A stretch of 64,000 nucleotides of DNA from Scalesia atractyloides (GCA_947069175.1 CAMTDV010000013.1:24679857-24743856); one strand, 5' to 3'; shown: positions 1-12,575, numbered from the stretch's first letter. Notes: a model not told the origin generated them from the sequence alone. Program-made: numbers and translations.

Positions 1-1462
1 GAGGTTACCCTCATTAACGGTTGAGTATTGCACCTCGCGGATCAGCTCATGAAATTTTCCAAAAGTTTGGTAGCAACTGATACTCTTAACATGAGTTTTC
101 CGACTAAGTGCATCGGCTACAACATTCGCCTTACCAGGGTGGTAGCGAATATCACAGTTGTAGTCGTTTAACAATTCCACCCAATGGCGTTGACGCATGT
201 TGAGTTCCTTTTGATTGAAGATATGTTGAAGGCTCTTATGGTCGGTGAAGAGCCTACACTTTGTACCATAAAGGTAGTGTCGCCATATCTTCAATGCAAA
301 ACTAACTGCACCAAGTTCAAGGTCGTGCGTAGTATACTTTTTCTCATGAATTTTGAGTTTTTCTGACGCGTAAGCGACAACCTTATCTCATTGCATAAGA
401 ACGCAACCAAGACCTTGTTTTGAGGCATCGCAATACACGGCAAAATCGTCATTACCATCAGGAAGGGCTAAGATAGGAGCACTATAAAACATGTCCTTGA
501 GCATTTGAAAAGACTCCTCTTTCTCGGAACTCCAAACAAAAAGTTTATCCTTTTGAGTCAAGGAAGTGAGAGGTACGGCAATTTTGGAGAAATTCGAGAT
601 AAAGCGACGATAGTAACCAGCTAGACCGAGAAACGAACGAATTTCGGACGGAGACTTAGGAGCAATCCAATTCTTCAACGCTTCGATTCTCGCAGGGTCA
701 ACGTGAATACCGAGTTCGTTGACGACATGACCAAGGAATTGAACTTCTTTTAGCCAAAATTCACACTTGGAGAATTTGGCGTAAAGACGTTCAGTACGCA
801 ACAGCTGAAGGATAAGATGCAAGTGTCGCTCATGCTCTTCTTGTGTCTTGGAATAGATAAGAACATCATCGATGAAGACAATCACAAAACGGTCGAGATA
901 CGGCTTGCACACGCGGTTCATCAAGTCCATGAAAACCGCAGGTGCGTTAGTCAAACCAAAAAGCATGACTACGAACTCGTAGTGTCCATAACGCGTGCGA
1001 AAAACGGTTTTTGGTATATCTTCTTTGAGAACTCGAAGTTGATGATAACCAGAACGAAGATCGATTTTCGAGAAACAAGTCGCGCCTTGAAGTTGATCGA
1101 AGAGATCATCAATACGTGGAAGAGGATATCGGTTTTTTACTGTAAGCTTATTGTGCTCATGATAGTCGATACACATCCGAAATGATCCATCTTTCTTTTT
1201 GACGAATAGAACGGAGCGCCCTAAGGAGAAGTATTAAGGCGTATGAAGCCTTTATCAAGAAGTTCTTGAAGTTGGCTAGATAGCTCTTGCATTTCCGAGG
1301 GTGCTAAACGATAAGGGGATTTCACAACAGGAGTTGCGCCAAGGATGAGGTCGATTTGGAAGTCAACTGAACGAGGAGGAGGCGGACCAGGAAGATCCTC
1401 TGGAAAAACGTTAGGAAATTCGCAAGCAATAGGACGTCACTTACGCTTGGACCCTTGTCCTT
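1..1462 (-). pseudogene. gypsy pol: reverse transcriptase and start of RNase H (broken)
   Basis: The open segment 1176-388 (262 aa) holds the RT palm: RYPLPRIDDLFDQL near the start, KIDLRSGYHQL, the active-site region VFIDDVLIYSK (YxDD-type motif in its common gypsy form) and FLGLAGYYRRFI further on. It ends in YCDASKQGLGCVLMQ, the RNase H start. RNase H similarity continues out of frame through 387-1. Upstream (1200-1460) the PR-RT linker (PGPPPPRSVDFQIDL, PYRLAPSEM) is recognisable in another frame, so at least one frameshift separates it from the RT block. It would copy element RNA to cDNA if intact. Confidence 0.85.
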
Positions 1463-1960
1463 CTATTCCACAATGTGGGCAAGAAAGGCGAAATATTCCT
1501 TACGTAAGTATTTGTTCGCTTGGACACACGACACCTTGAGACCTTTAAAAGGTTTCTCGCCATAGACGTGTAAGGAATCTCCATTTGGAAGGGGAAGACA
1601 GATGAATTTTTTCGAACAAACGACTTCAGCACGAACTTGCCTAAGCCAATCCATGCCTACTATGACATCGAAACTTCCCATTTGCATGGGTATGAGGTCA
1701 ATAGAAAAAGTATGATCGTTAAGATTCAAGGAATAATTGGAGAGGACAGAATTGACAATGACGGATTTTCCGTTAGCGACTTCGACTTCGAATGATTTTG
1801 GCAGTTTAGAGTGTTTATACTTAAGCATAGGTTCGAATTCAACGGATACAAAACTTTTATCTATGCCAGTATCAAAAAGACAAGAAGCATAGACATTGTT
1901 TATGAGAAACGTACCGATTGTGACGTCATTAGCATTTTGCGCTTGAGCGACGCTGATCAC
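1463..1960 (-). CDS. gypsy aspartic protease domain
   Basis: 165 aa open segment. The catalytic motif is LFDTGIDKSFVS (residues about 29-40); the usual gypsy form is DSGA or DTGA, so Ile replaces the Ala after Gly. It is followed by the family-typical GSFDVIVGMDWL. It overlaps the 3' end of the gag zinc-knuckle segment in another frame, consistent with a once-continuous gag-pol now split by small indels. The protease would mature the Gag-Pol polyprotein. Confidence 0.8.
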   Translation of the reverse strand: MISVAQAQNANDVTIGTFLINNVYASCLFDTGIDKSFVSVEFEPMLKYKHSKLPKSFEVEVANGKSVIVNSVLSNYSLNLNDHTFSIDLIPMQMGSFDVIVGMDWLRQVRAEVVCSKKFICLPLPNGDSLHVYGEKPFKGLKVSCVQANKYLRKEYFAFLAHIVE

Positions 1961-3167
1961 AAAGGCTCTGCCTCGAGCTTGTTGAGACTGTCACGGTTGT
2001 TGCTGTTGTTGCATTGGGGGCAGGTGTTGGCGAAGTGATTAGGATCACCACACTTGAAGCATGCTCGAATGGTAGCGGCGTGAGGTTGAGGTTGGTTAAG
2101 GGCAGGGTTTGCAACGATAGGTTGGTCTTGGGTAAGCCTTAGGTTTTGGCGACATTGGTCGGCGAAATGCCCAAACCTGTTACAAGTTGCGCATTTGCGA
2201 CACGGGGTGTTGGCGGGATGGTGGTAGTGCACTGGTTACAATTGGGCCATGAACCAGTGTAGTTCCTCCTTGGTGGTTCTAAGGTTGAGGTGGTGGAAAC
2301 AGATTGCAAAGGTATCGGATTTTTTCGGAGTAAAACCGCATAATTTTGGTTAGAAGCCTTCTGCTTCTTACCCTTGTTGCTGTTCCGAGGTGGCTTGGAT
2401 GGGGTAGGCTCTTCGGTGGTATCGGTGGTGGCTTGGTGCGCATTCTTTGATGAAGCCTTGTTAGAGGCTTCACGAAGAACGTGGTTGTTGAATTTGGCGG
2501 CGAGGCGATAGGTATCCTCGAGGGTTTTGGGTGAGGCGGCTTCGACCAAGTCCATGATTGAGGAGGGTAGGCATTCGATGTACTTTGCGATGGCCTTGTC
2601 AAGGGTGTTGACTTGGCCAGGGCAAAGAGCACTTAGTTGCTTGAAGCGAGCTGTGAGGCCATCATTGTCGTTCCCCACTTGCTTCAGATTCCAGAATTCG
2701 TTCTCTAGTTTCCGAAGTTCGTGCGGAGGGCATAACTCGTCCCTCATCCACTTTTGAAGTTCGGCCCAAGGGAGGGCATGTGCGGCTTCGTTCCCATGAA
2801 CTTTACGTTCGGAGGTCCACCAATCGAGGGCTCTTGATCGAAAGACGCCCGTTGCGTTAATCGTGCACAGGTGGTCAGGACACCCACTTTGTAGGAACGT
2901 TAATTCAATGACATCAAACCATTGGAGCAACTTTGTGGCGTCACCTTCGCAAGTGAAGGGTAAAGGGTTGCAAGAGTAGAATTGCTTGAAGGTAAAAGTC
3001 GATTTAGGTATTTCCACATTGGAGTCGACTGAGGCATGTGGTGATTTGGTGTTTGGTAGGGGTTGGATCTTGCTAACGATATCAGGGATGATCTTAGCCA
3101 TCTGTTTCGCCATAAACTTCATGCAGTCTTTCTTGGACATGGAGTTGGAGTTGGTCTTCGACTTCAA
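1957..3167 (-). CDS. gypsy Gag (capsid plus zinc knuckles), frame-shifted near 2140-2230
   Basis: The first 342 aa segment (3167-2139) starts MKSKTNSNSMSKKDCMKF, has the helix KQMAKIIPDIVSKIQ shared with family C Gag, and the capsid-type stretch ALDWWTSERKVHG. The nucleocapsid lies in the overlapping segment 2232-1957 with two CCHC knuckles: CATCNRFGHFADQC and CFKCGDPNHFANTC. Two frames are needed to read it, so a 1-base indel is likely. Gag would form the cytoplasmic virus-like particle. Confidence 0.8.
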
Positions 3168-4040
3168 TCTTGCGCCCGAGTTTTGTGAGGAAGATATCTA
3201 GGTGGTCGAAAAGTAGAGGAAAGGATGAGACTTGATCGTAACATGATGTATAACAAAACTCACGTTTGAGCATGTAAGTATCACGTATGAGTTCATGTAG
3301 GTGACATAAGCATAACAAGTAATAACACGTATGATTGCGGAAGGAGTATAAATTTAGTTGGTTTGTGAGATTTATTATTGTTTTTTGTTACGAGAAGACG
3401 TGCGAATTGTGCATCGGGTTCGAAATGAACGAGGTAACAAGTATTAAAACACATAGAAATTGAGATAACATAAAAGATAGGCCTAGTAAAAACATTGGAA
3501 TGTTTTGGGTTGAGAAACGTCGACTATTCCAAAGTGAATCGAAGATCCTTTAAATTAGACAACGTGCTTTGGCCTATAGGAGTGGGACTAGTTGACAAGG
3601 TGCGGGTTTCACCCCTAACTTGACAACATCGTACCCTAAGCGTGGTTGGTACTTACCAAACGAGGAGCGAATTCCGACTCGTTGGCAAGGGTCCACTAGA
3701 GTTGAAATGAAAATTTTCCATCAAGGTATGGATATCACTCCTAACTTGATGGCGTAATTTCGTGAAAAATCGAATACGCAGATTAAGAGTCGTTCACCAA
3801 AGTGTGGGTTTCACACCTATTTTGGTGAAGTCGTCTCATTTGTAATACGAGTGTCTTCAAGTCTTCATGTGTGTATATTGTATAAATGTCTTAGGAAAGA
3901 CATATTAAGACAAAAGAAATAGGAAGAAGCAAGGTAGGAAGAATTAACATTTTAAGCATGAAATAAGAATGGTCGAATGCTGGTCACTTAAACTATAGGC
4001 TAGGTCAAACATGGCAATTATACCTAATCCCCTATAGTTA
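3168..4040 (-). other. family A untranslated leader
   Basis: About 870 bases between the primer-binding site and the gag start, with no long ORF. The repeated phrase about a 20-base segment resembling GACAAGGTGCGGGTTTCACC recurs near 3595, 3720 and 3800 in degenerate form. Nothing else recognised. Confidence 0.55.
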
Positions 4041-4055
4041 TGGCTCTGATACCAA
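4041..4055 (-). other. Primer-binding site for initiator Met-tRNA (family A)
   Basis: On the minus strand TTGGTATCAGAGCCA follows the LTR end (TGTGACA) after two bases. This matches the 3' end of plant initiator tRNA-Met, the standard primer of many plant gypsy elements. It fixes the element's orientation and the LTR boundary. Confidence 0.9.
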
Positions 4056-4057
4056 TC

Positions 4058-6223
4058 TGTCACACCCCAACCGATGGCGGAAACATCAGAGTGAGACGAA
4101 ATAGATTGCTCAAGACATCATAACACTATTTGTGACAATATTAAATTCCAAAACTCATTTCATTTCATAAATCAAGTACAACATAATTCAAATACAACAA
4201 TTTCAACAAATTACAACATAAAAAGTCTAACATTCTAGGTGCGTTTCTATGTCGTCCCTACTAGATTTGTCATATTCAACATCTTTAACCTGCAACATGT
4301 TAAAAGTATAGTTCAATACAAAAAAATATTGGCGAGTACACAAGTTTAAATACATAGCAGAAGTATAAAAGTGTTTACTCGAATCCACATGGCAACTGTA
4401 TACAAGGTAAGCTAGCATGCAATACTAATTGTCAAACCCAAGTGTCCACAAGAATTAAGTGTCCCTCGTCACACAAAGTAACGAGACTAAAGTATGAATA
4501 AGAATAAGAATCAACTTAATGCTTAACAATACCCCGACGGGCGGTGTGCTACTCCTATAGCGCTACATATGGTAAGTTGGGGCTAGCCAAGTTAATGATA
4601 AGAAGCATGTATGAATCTAACATGAACCTAAGCATAACAATAAGCATGTATAACGGATCGAGTGTATAAAGCATGTAGTGTGTGTGTACTCGTGTATTTT
4701 GTAAGTTAACATGTTACAACCCAAATTGTGTAAGAAGGGAAATGGGTCAAGTGTACTCACGGTTTTGCAAGCTTCCACTTGGTAATTTCCGTGAAGAGTT
4801 TGGAGAGTTGGAAGATCACTGAGTTATCCTACAAGAGGAAAACGTGGGTTGGTAAGTATTCGTATGATAACGTAGGATGAGGAATTTAAATACACCAAAG
4901 TATGTATACAGGAAAATAACCACCTAGACTTAATACTCGTTTTGACACTATGATACCCATTCGGGTGGATGTGTTTTCATGGGTTAAGGTACCATTAGAA
5001 TCATAACGAGAAATTAAGTACTTAGGTGATGTAACCTGGTACTATGACGGACAATCATTCGATTATCATCAAGGGTTCGGTTAGTGTATATATGTATATA
5101 TATATACGTATATATTGTATATATATATATATATTGTATAGTATACATAATAAGTAGATCATAAATATCATGGAAGTTCATAGAAGTCATGCATGGAGGT
5201 AGGAGGATAACCTTCCTTTAACCTCTTTTGTATAGTCCACCAATGCACAAGTTGTCACAAGGACAACAAGGATGGTCATGAATAAGTTAAAAATGAAAAT
5301 AAAAGTTGTAAACTAATCAAAATCATCAAGTGAGGTGGTGGATTGAAGGTAGGATAGCCGAGGCTTCCAAGTAATCACACACTACCAACTCAAGTCTTGT
5401 TTCATGAACAAGCTTGGAAGGATACAACACTTGTGGGTTAAAACCCTATCAAAAAGGAAAGTTCTTACACTTGTGACCTCAAATATGGTGATGTTCCATA
5501 TTGGTTTTCCATAGAAAACCTACGGAAACACTCCTAGAGGTGTTCCAAGTGATAAGAAGGAACAAAAGAGTAAAGAAGGGAGGGAAAGGTGAGTTAGAAC
5601 TCACTTGAAAAGTCTTCAACTTTTAGAATTGAGAGAGAGCTTAGGGAGAGAGAGATGAGTGTTTGAGGTGTGAAATGAGAGTGAGAAGAGGTGGGTATTT
5701 ATAGTTGAGGTTATGGGTGAGTTAGGTGAGTGCATTTAATGTAAGAAACACAAAATTGCCCAATCCATGGGCTAGAATCCACAACTCCGGATTAAGCCCC
5801 TCTCGCGGGCCGCGTGAGAGTGAAGAAGAGACGGTCGCGGGGCGCGAGAAGGAGTATTCCAGAAACTTCTTTGATTTTTGTCACTTTTAGCCCCTGAACT
5901 TGGTTTTTCTTTCATTTCATGCTATAACTTGATATTTTTGCGTGTTTTTAAGTGTGTAAAGCATAAGTATATATATTTTAGGTATCAAGTATGAATATAT
6001 GAGTATTTCCATATATAACAAGTATCGTTTGTATGTAAACATGTATTTAACGATTAAATGTATTCAAGACAATTATGTATCAAGTATGGATTTCATTACG
6101 TTCAAAGTCTCAGATTACAAGATTGGAAAAGAAATAAGAATACGATACGAATACAAGTTTCCATAAAGCGAATTACGATTACACTTTCTAATTACGGAAA
6201 GTACGAAAAAACAAGGTGTTACA
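4058..6223 (-). repeat. 5' LTR of family A (minus orientation)
   Basis: 2166 bp. On the minus strand it begins TGTAACACC and ends GGGGTGTGACA next to the primer-binding site. It aligns by eye over its whole length with the plus-oriented LTR at 7419-9403: the shared segments include the TATA region, the pyrimidine-rich stretch, the text around 5340-5560 / 8020-8230, and the terminal CCATCGGTTGGGG. It contains a (TA)n tract at about 5091-5140. Divergence between the two LTRs is clear, with many substitutions and indels, so they are not a recent pair. Confidence 0.88.
5696..5703 (-). promoter_or_regulatory. Likely LTR TATA box (family A, 5' LTR)
   Basis: TATAAATA on the minus strand, followed downstream by a CT-rich/AG-rich tract, at the position equivalent to 7848-7855 in the sibling LTR. 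Conservation in both LTRs supports its role as the U3 core promoter. Confidence 0.6.
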
Positions 6224-7418
6224 TAATACTCCTATGGATCACTATGTCTAGCAAACCATCCAATAATCAAGAACACACGGTAATCGACCGAGCATGCACC
6301 TATTATTTGAATGACATTCACCAAGGAACATGGGGAGTAAATAATCATTAATGAACAAATTAATTATGCATATACACCATGATCAATAAAAACCAAGTCT
6401 TTACTTCAATATCAATCCACAAACTTAAATCCAAAACCGCTAAAAATACAAGTTAAATACGTATAATCATCTTAAATCCAAGACCTAGTCCAAAGTTTCT
6501 AGCCAAGAATCATAATCAAGAACAGTAACAAGTTCATCAACATAATGGAAACCATGTCTAAACGTATCAAAAACACAAAGTTAAAGATATATAATGAACT
6601 AACTATTTTCTATGGTGAAAATCACGAACCCACAATGTCAAAAATCGATCCCGGCATCTTCGTTCCACCCAAAATCACCTATGGAATCTCAAAAATTCGT
6701 CTGGAACCTATATACCTACCAAATCGTTCACTACCGTACCACGATATTCCCAACTCTTCCAAACTTTATTTACAGTAAATCAGCCTAAACGTTCAATCCA
6801 TTTTTATAAACGTCCCCACCAGCTCAATCTTGTCAAAATGTTCCTTTTCTTTTAAAACTATCTTTCACTCTTATCTACGCGCAAACTTCAACTAGTCGGT
6901 TTATTACCGCCAAAACTTTTAGAAACCATAAATAATTACCATCCTAGCTCTCTCCAATAAACATTTTCTACAACAAGTGATTTTACTAATACGCCTTAGA
7001 ACTGACAAAGCTTTTCTTATAGCTTACGGTGCGGACCGCTCATTTTTATCAAATGACATCCTTAGTCATACTAAAACATTCCCTTTAGGTCACACTCTTT
7101 TAAAATATTCCTTCCAATGAGTTGTCCAGACTCAGTCAAGCTCACTTGATTACACACACATGCACGTTTTTACTTATTCCTATACACACTTATGATTGGT
7201 GTCTCAAAAACACCTTAGTCAAACAAATACTTTCACGAACCTACCATTTTGATCCTTCAAAATTTCGGTACATATTTACACACTTATACATGAACTTCGC
7301 AAAAACTTCGAACTTCAAAACCTTGATTTTGGCCAAACTTTTTCACCAAAATGACATCGTTTCCAAAGTCTCCCTCTTGAATAAATTTCGGGACGAAATT
7401 TCCTAAAGGAGGGGAGAC
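6224..7418 (+). mobile_element. 3' tail of a second family A copy (plus strand), 5'-truncated by nesting
   Basis: The region ends in CGGGACGAAATTTCC then the polypurine tract AAAGGAGGGGAG, immediately followed by the plus-oriented LTR. That tail is typical of plant chromovirus-type gypsy elements. The remaining 1.1 kb is AT-rich with only short ORFs, none resembling integrase, so it looks like a long 3' untranslated segment. The rest of this copy should lie left of the window, beyond the nested minus-strand element. Confidence 0.65.
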
Positions 7419-9403
7419 TGTAACGCCTCGCTTTTTCGTACTTTCTTTAATTAGAAAGTCTAATTGTATTTCTATTTATGGAAACTTGTATTCGTATCGC
7501 ATTCGTATTTCATTTCCCAATCTTGTAATCCGAGACTTAGATCATAATAAAATTCATACTTGATACCTACTTATCTTACATACATTCAATTGTTAAATAC
7601 GTGATTACATACAAACCGATACTTGTTATACGTGCAAATATTTATATACATTCTCGATAACTAAAATATACTTACAAATACGTTATATACTTACAAACAT
7701 GCAAAAATATCGAGTTTTAGCATGAAATGAAGGAAAAAACCAAGTTCAGGGGCATAATCCGGAGAAAGTGGTTTCTAGCCCATGGATTGGTCCAATTTGT
7801 GTTTTCTTCACTAAATGCACCCAACTAACAACCCCCCAAACCTCAACTATAAATACCACCTCCTCCCACTCTCATTTCACACCTCAAACACTTCTCTCTT
7901 TCTCTCTAAAGTTCTCTCTCCATCTAAAAGACTTTCAAAAGTGAGTTCTAACTCACCCTTACCTCCCTTCTTTGATCATTCTTCCTTCTTAACACTTGAA
8001 TCATCTTTTGGAATGTTTTCATAGTTTTTCCAAGGAAAACCAACTTGGAACATCACCATGTTTGAGGTCCCAAGTGTAAGAACCTTTTGTTTTAATAGGG
8101 TTTCAACCCACAAGTGTTGTATCCTTCCAAGTTTGTTCTTGAAACAAGACTTAGTTGTAGGGTGTGATTACTTGGAAGCCTTGGCTATCCTACCTTCAAT
8201 CTACCACCTCACTTGATGATTTTGATTATTTTCGTCGTTTAGTTTTATGCTTAACTTATTCATGACCATCCTTGTCGTCCTTGTGATGACTTGTGCATTG
8301 GTGAACTATACGAAAGAGGTTAAAGGATGGTTATCTTCCTACCTCCATACATGACTTCTATGAACTTTCATATATATATGTATATACACACAACACACAC
8401 ACTAACTGAACTCTTGATGGTAATCGAATGATTATCCGTCATGGTACTAGGTTACATCACGTAAGTTCTTAATTTCTCGTTAGATTCTAATGGGTATCCT
8501 AACCCATGAAAACACACCAACCTGAATGGGTATTATAGTGTCAAGAACGAGTATTAAGTCTAGATGATTATTTTCCCGTATACATACTTTAGTGTTTTAA
8601 ATTCCTAATCCTCCATCATCATTCAAATACTTACCAACATACGTTTTCCTCTTGTAGGATAACTCGGTGCTCCATCCTCCAAACTCCCCCAATACTTTAC
8701 AGAAATACCAAGTGGAAGCTTGCAAAACCATGAGTACACTCGAACACCCTTTTTACGCTTTACACCTTTGGGTGCAACATGTTAGTCTATCAAAATACAC
8801 GCAATCACACTTATACTTCTATGCAATCACACAAACAATCCATCATACATGCTATAGTTACGTAATACACGATTTGTATACTTGGAACATTCTTATGTGA
8901 TGTTATCTTTCATTAACTACGTATGAGCCTCCCCCTTAACATCTATAGCGCTATAGGAGTAACGCACCGCCCGTATTCTTGAGATCATGTTAAGTTTATT
9001 CTATTTTGTGGTGACACTCGAGGGTTGACTTATAGATCGTATGCCATGTTTACATTAATCTTGTATGCTAGCTTAACATGTGGATTCGTTTAAATCTTTT
9101 CGTACTTATGCTATATCAAACTTGTGTACTCACCAATACTTTGTGTTGAACTATACTTTTAACATGTTGCAGGATAAGGATGTTGATCATGACGAAACTT
9201 AGTAGGGACGCCATAGAAACACATCTAAAATGCTAAGATTTATGTTGTTGAACTTATTGTATTTGATTTTCGTGTTGTAATTGACAATTTTGTTATGCAA
9301 TGAAATGAGTTTGATTTAAATATTATCGCAAATAGTGTTATGATGCCTTGAGCAATCTATTTCGTCTCACTCTGATGTTTCCGCCATCGGTTGGGGTGTG
9401 ACA
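7419..9403 (+). repeat. 3' LTR of the plus-strand family A copy
   Basis: 1985 bp, starting TGTAACGCC after the polypurine tract and ending TTGGGGTGTGACA. It is the inverted counterpart of 4058-6223. It contains TATAAATA at 7848-7855 and a 14-base perfect palindrome CTATAGCGCTATAG at 8943-8956. After its end the sequence (ATCGAATTCC...) is not primer-binding-site-like, so this is a terminal LTR. Confidence 0.85.
7848..7855 (+). promoter_or_regulatory. Likely LTR TATA box (family A, 3' LTR)
   Basis: TATAAATA followed about 40 bases later by a TCTCTC-rich tract, matching the sibling LTR site at 5696-5703 on the other strand. Confidence 0.55.
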
Positions 9404-9927
9404 TCGAATTCCTTCGCAACCGCCACCGCTTCCACGACTAGGCAGGATCGTCTCCTAGAATCTTAAAACAAATTGGGCCCTCAGTGAGATAAAAAACAGG
9501 CCCTACCCACCCTATAATATAAACTCATCAATCGGTCAACCATGTATATAAAATGTAATAACCCATACCTGAATGATTCGTGCAAACCCTAGGTCGATCT
9601 CAACTTTTTTCAAAATTAGTAAAACAAGAATTTAGTGTCCTGTTGCGTCACTCAACAATTCGCTTAAACCCTATGCAAAATCTCACGTCACTGCGGTTGT
9701 TGCATCACTCAGACCTTTGTGCTCTTTTTACCTCCCTTCCCTCCTTAATCAACGCTTGGTGTCTATTTAATCGGGTTTGAATGTTTGAACATTTGGGCCT
9801 AGGGGTTGGGTTTAATTGTTAAAAGCACTCAAAATGTAAATCAAATTTAGGCCACTTAAAGTGTTAAACATATTGGTCAGGGCCCACTTTGGGTTTACTG
9901 TGGGTTTACACATAGTTATATATAGGT

Positions 9928-9973
<46 letters not shown>
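9928..9973. repeat. Compound microsatellite (TA)n(GA)n
   Basis: About 11 TA units directly followed by about 12 GA units. It lies just outside the left end of the neighbouring MITE. Confidence 0.95.
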
Positions 9974-9982
9974 AAGTATATT

Positions 9983-10262
9983 ATACAAGAGGCCTTAACG
10001 TACGAAGTGTACGTGACCGTAAATCGCACAATATGTTTTTTAAAAACCAAAATCGCATGTACAACATATAAGGGAAATCACATGTACTAGTTTTTAAAAG
10101 TAAATTAGCATGTACATAAAATCAGAGGAATTCGCATTTACAAAAATATAAAATCGCATGAACTAAAAAATATGAAGGAAAAATGGAAAACGCATGTTAT
10201 AAAGAATTTTTCGCATGTTGATAATGTCTCGCGCACGCTTCGTACATTAAGGCCTCTTGTAT
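9983..10262. mobile_element. MITE with about 28 bp terminal inverted repeats
   Basis: The left end ATACAAGAGGCCTTAACGTA and the right end (reverse complement ATACAAGAGGCCTTAATGTA) match over nearly 30 bases with few mismatches. The 280 bp between has no ORF and repeats short words such as AAATCGCATG. No transposase is encoded. The superfamily is uncertain, since the target duplication is not clear in the AT-rich flanks. Confidence 0.7.
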
Positions 10263-12323
10263 GTTAACCAACATATATATATAATATAAAGATTTTGAGG
10301 GCTCTTTTAAATATTTGGCCCTGAGCTGGCACCCAACCGGCCCAAACTCAGGGCTGGCCCTGCGACTGGGTCACCGACATGCCCTCCACCACCCCTTCAA
10401 TCACTCTCGAAGTCAATGGCTTCCTCAACGTCACCAATGACATTAGCACCAACATCCCCGCCAACCTTCTTCGCCACAACTTCCCCAACCACATCAAAGG
10501 ACACCTTTACACCAGCGTGTTGCTAGAACTCCTTAACTTGAAAGTTTAACGACATTAACTTAAAGATCATCGCATTTACAAAAAGTCGATGTTGGGGACT
10601 TAACTGATAAGGACCATCATAACTACGAAAATTCATAAAATCCGTGTAAGTCTCAAAGACCATATGTGTACATAACTAACAAATTTGATAAATAATTTTT
10701 TTTTGCTCAAGCTAAAAAGTCAAATCTACTTGTTCCAAACTTTGAATAATTAGATGGATACAATTCGAAATTCATTTCATATTTGTCAAAGACACGCTTA
10801 TGCAAGTCCAACAATACCAATCAAATTTTATTAAGAACCAGAATTTAGGACACGTGATTTGCGATAATACTGTTAAATAAAATAAAAAGTAAAAGTAAAA
10901 ATGATGAATTACGAACACACGTTACGATATGTTAACTCGCAAAAATATGATTGAAAAAGCATAACATAGAAAAGAATCACTGATTCAGCTTAGGACCTTG
11001 CAAGTTTCGACATAACTGTTAAACCATAAAAAGAATAGACCACTAAACCACATGCGCGCGTTGCAGCGTGTTAACTTGCAAAATTTAGAACAAATCATAA
11101 ACCGACAAATTTGTAAAAGATATAAAGTAAAGGGACAAAATTTGAAAACGAAAAAGTGTTGGGGTTAAAAATCGAAAATGTTTGTGAAAAATATGTAAAA
11201 GATGAAAACTATTGAGTTAAAAAGTATAAAAGATGAAAACTATAAGAATTACGTAAAAGATGAAAGCTATCGAAGTTAAAAGAGTAAAAGATTAAAAATA
11301 AATGGGTTAAAAATAAAAAAGTCAAAATGTAAAAGAATAAATAGTGAATACGGTGAGGTGAAATTTTTTTACAAATTAATATAGGTAAATATGTGATGCT
11401 AAAGTGGTTATAAGAAATTAACAAGATTTCAAAATAGACGTGTGTCTATAAAAACTCAATCTTGTTCATCCCCACTATATCTTGTATCCACTAAACCATC
11501 ACTTCCTTCCTGCAAGAGATGGCAAATCGGGTTTATTCTAATATTCGATTTTGGTTATGGAACCTGTTCCGGGTGTGATCAGGTATTGAGAAAAACTGAG
11601 TAGGGTTCAACAACAGGGGTATTGAAGAGAAAAACCATACCCTATGTATCTAGTTATGGTATGATCGGGTTAGGGTATAACCAGATATTGGACAGGCATC
11701 GCTACCGGATTTAAAAGAGTTAAGTTTTTTTTATAATTATTTTACACCTAAAATAAATTTGTTTAAAAATTAAATTTGGTTTGTAATTTGTAAAAGTTAT
11801 AAAATAAACTACAATCACATAAATTCACTCAATACAAATTATTTACTTTATAATATGTTTTTTTTTGAAAAGTTAAATAAAAGTTGTGAAGTAAACATAA
11901 AAATATACTTAAAAAATCCCGTATTAGAAAAACCGGGTTCAGGTATACGGTATGATCGGTTTCTAGTATTTTCGGGTATAAATCGGATACACTTTCAAGT
12001 ACGAGTATTGTACTCAAAATGTATATCCTATTGATATCCTAAGGATATAGTTGGGTTAGGGTTCGATTACAAGTATAAAATACACAGATACAAAAATAAC
12101 CGGCTTCAAGTTTTTTCTAAAGCTGTCCTGATTCTAAGTACGGTTTTTTTTTTCATCCCTACTTCTACCCAGATTGCAGATTGTACCCGTGGTGGGTCTC
12201 TCCCAATCCTTTTCTTTAAAATTTCAAGATACTCAAACTATGGGCCGAGATCCATCATCGTCATATGGGCTAAATTTTATTACTATTTTTCCAACAGGAG
12301 CCCATCAATTGATCAACTGATAC

Positions 12324-12329
12324 CACGTG
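12324..12329. promoter_or_regulatory. G-box upstream of DEG7
   Basis: CACGTG within TACCACGTGTAGC, about 250 bases before the DEG7 start codon. G-boxes bind bZIP/bHLH factors and are common in light- or stress-responsive plant promoters. The position fits a proximal promoter but nothing else proves use. Confidence 0.4.
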
Positions 12330-12575
12330 TAGCACCGTGATTGGCAAAATCTCGCAAGTTGAAAAGCTGCACGAACGGAAAGAGAGTCTGAAGTGTATAT
12401 CTCGGTGTCAAACCCCCCAAGCTCTCACACTACCTTTTCCGTCACCGGAGATTCAACTCCGGCCATCGTACTCCGCCTCACAACCACCACTTCTGTACAT
12501 ACACTCACAATCCTTCAACAACAGATCGCCTCATACACACACACACAACGGTTAAACATCTCGAAACTTCGAGAG

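Larger units (their letters stand above)
1..6223 (-). mobile_element. Ty3/gypsy retrotransposon, family A, 5' LTR to RNase H (left end outside window)
   Basis: Reading right to left on the minus strand the order is LTR (6223-4058), primer-binding site complementary to initiator Met-tRNA (4055-4041), leader, gag with two zinc knuckles, aspartic protease, reverse transcriptase and the start of RNase H at the window edge. This gag-PR-RT-RH order is that of Ty3/gypsy. Integrase, polypurine tract and 3' LTR must lie left of base 1. The pol frame is broken near 1200-1460, so this copy is probably not autonomous. It appears nested in the 3' part of an opposite-strand sibling (6224-9403), because its LTR start abuts a sibling 3' tail with no intervening host gene. 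Confidence 0.88.
9404..12300. other. Intergenic region, no gene recognised
   Basis: AT-rich sequence between the family A LTR and DEG7. It contains a microsatellite (9928-9973), a MITE (9983-10262) and a T/A-rich stretch with tandem AAAGATGAAAACTAT-like words at about 11160-11290. At 11515-12170 the phrases GGGTATAACC and TTCGGGTATAAATCGG recur in degenerate form. A short in-frame piece at 10380-10550 could encode about 55 residues, but I do not recognise it and it lacks gene context. Confidence 0.5.

Noticed and set aside
817..1185. Plus-strand ORF of 122 codons
   Set aside because: It lies antisense over the reverse transcriptase domain on the minus strand and shows no domain of its own.
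2527..3201. Plus-strand ORFs within 2527-2757 and 2986-3201
   Set aside because: Antisense shadows of gag.
6058..7406. Coding sequence in the plus-strand family A tail (ORFs at 6545-6778 and 7122-7406)
   Set aside because: No integrase, chromodomain or other recognisable motif; composition is like non-coding AT-rich 3' UTR.
10380..10550. Possible short exon
   Set aside because: Reads as about 55 residues but has no homologue I recognise, no splice context and no conserved motif.
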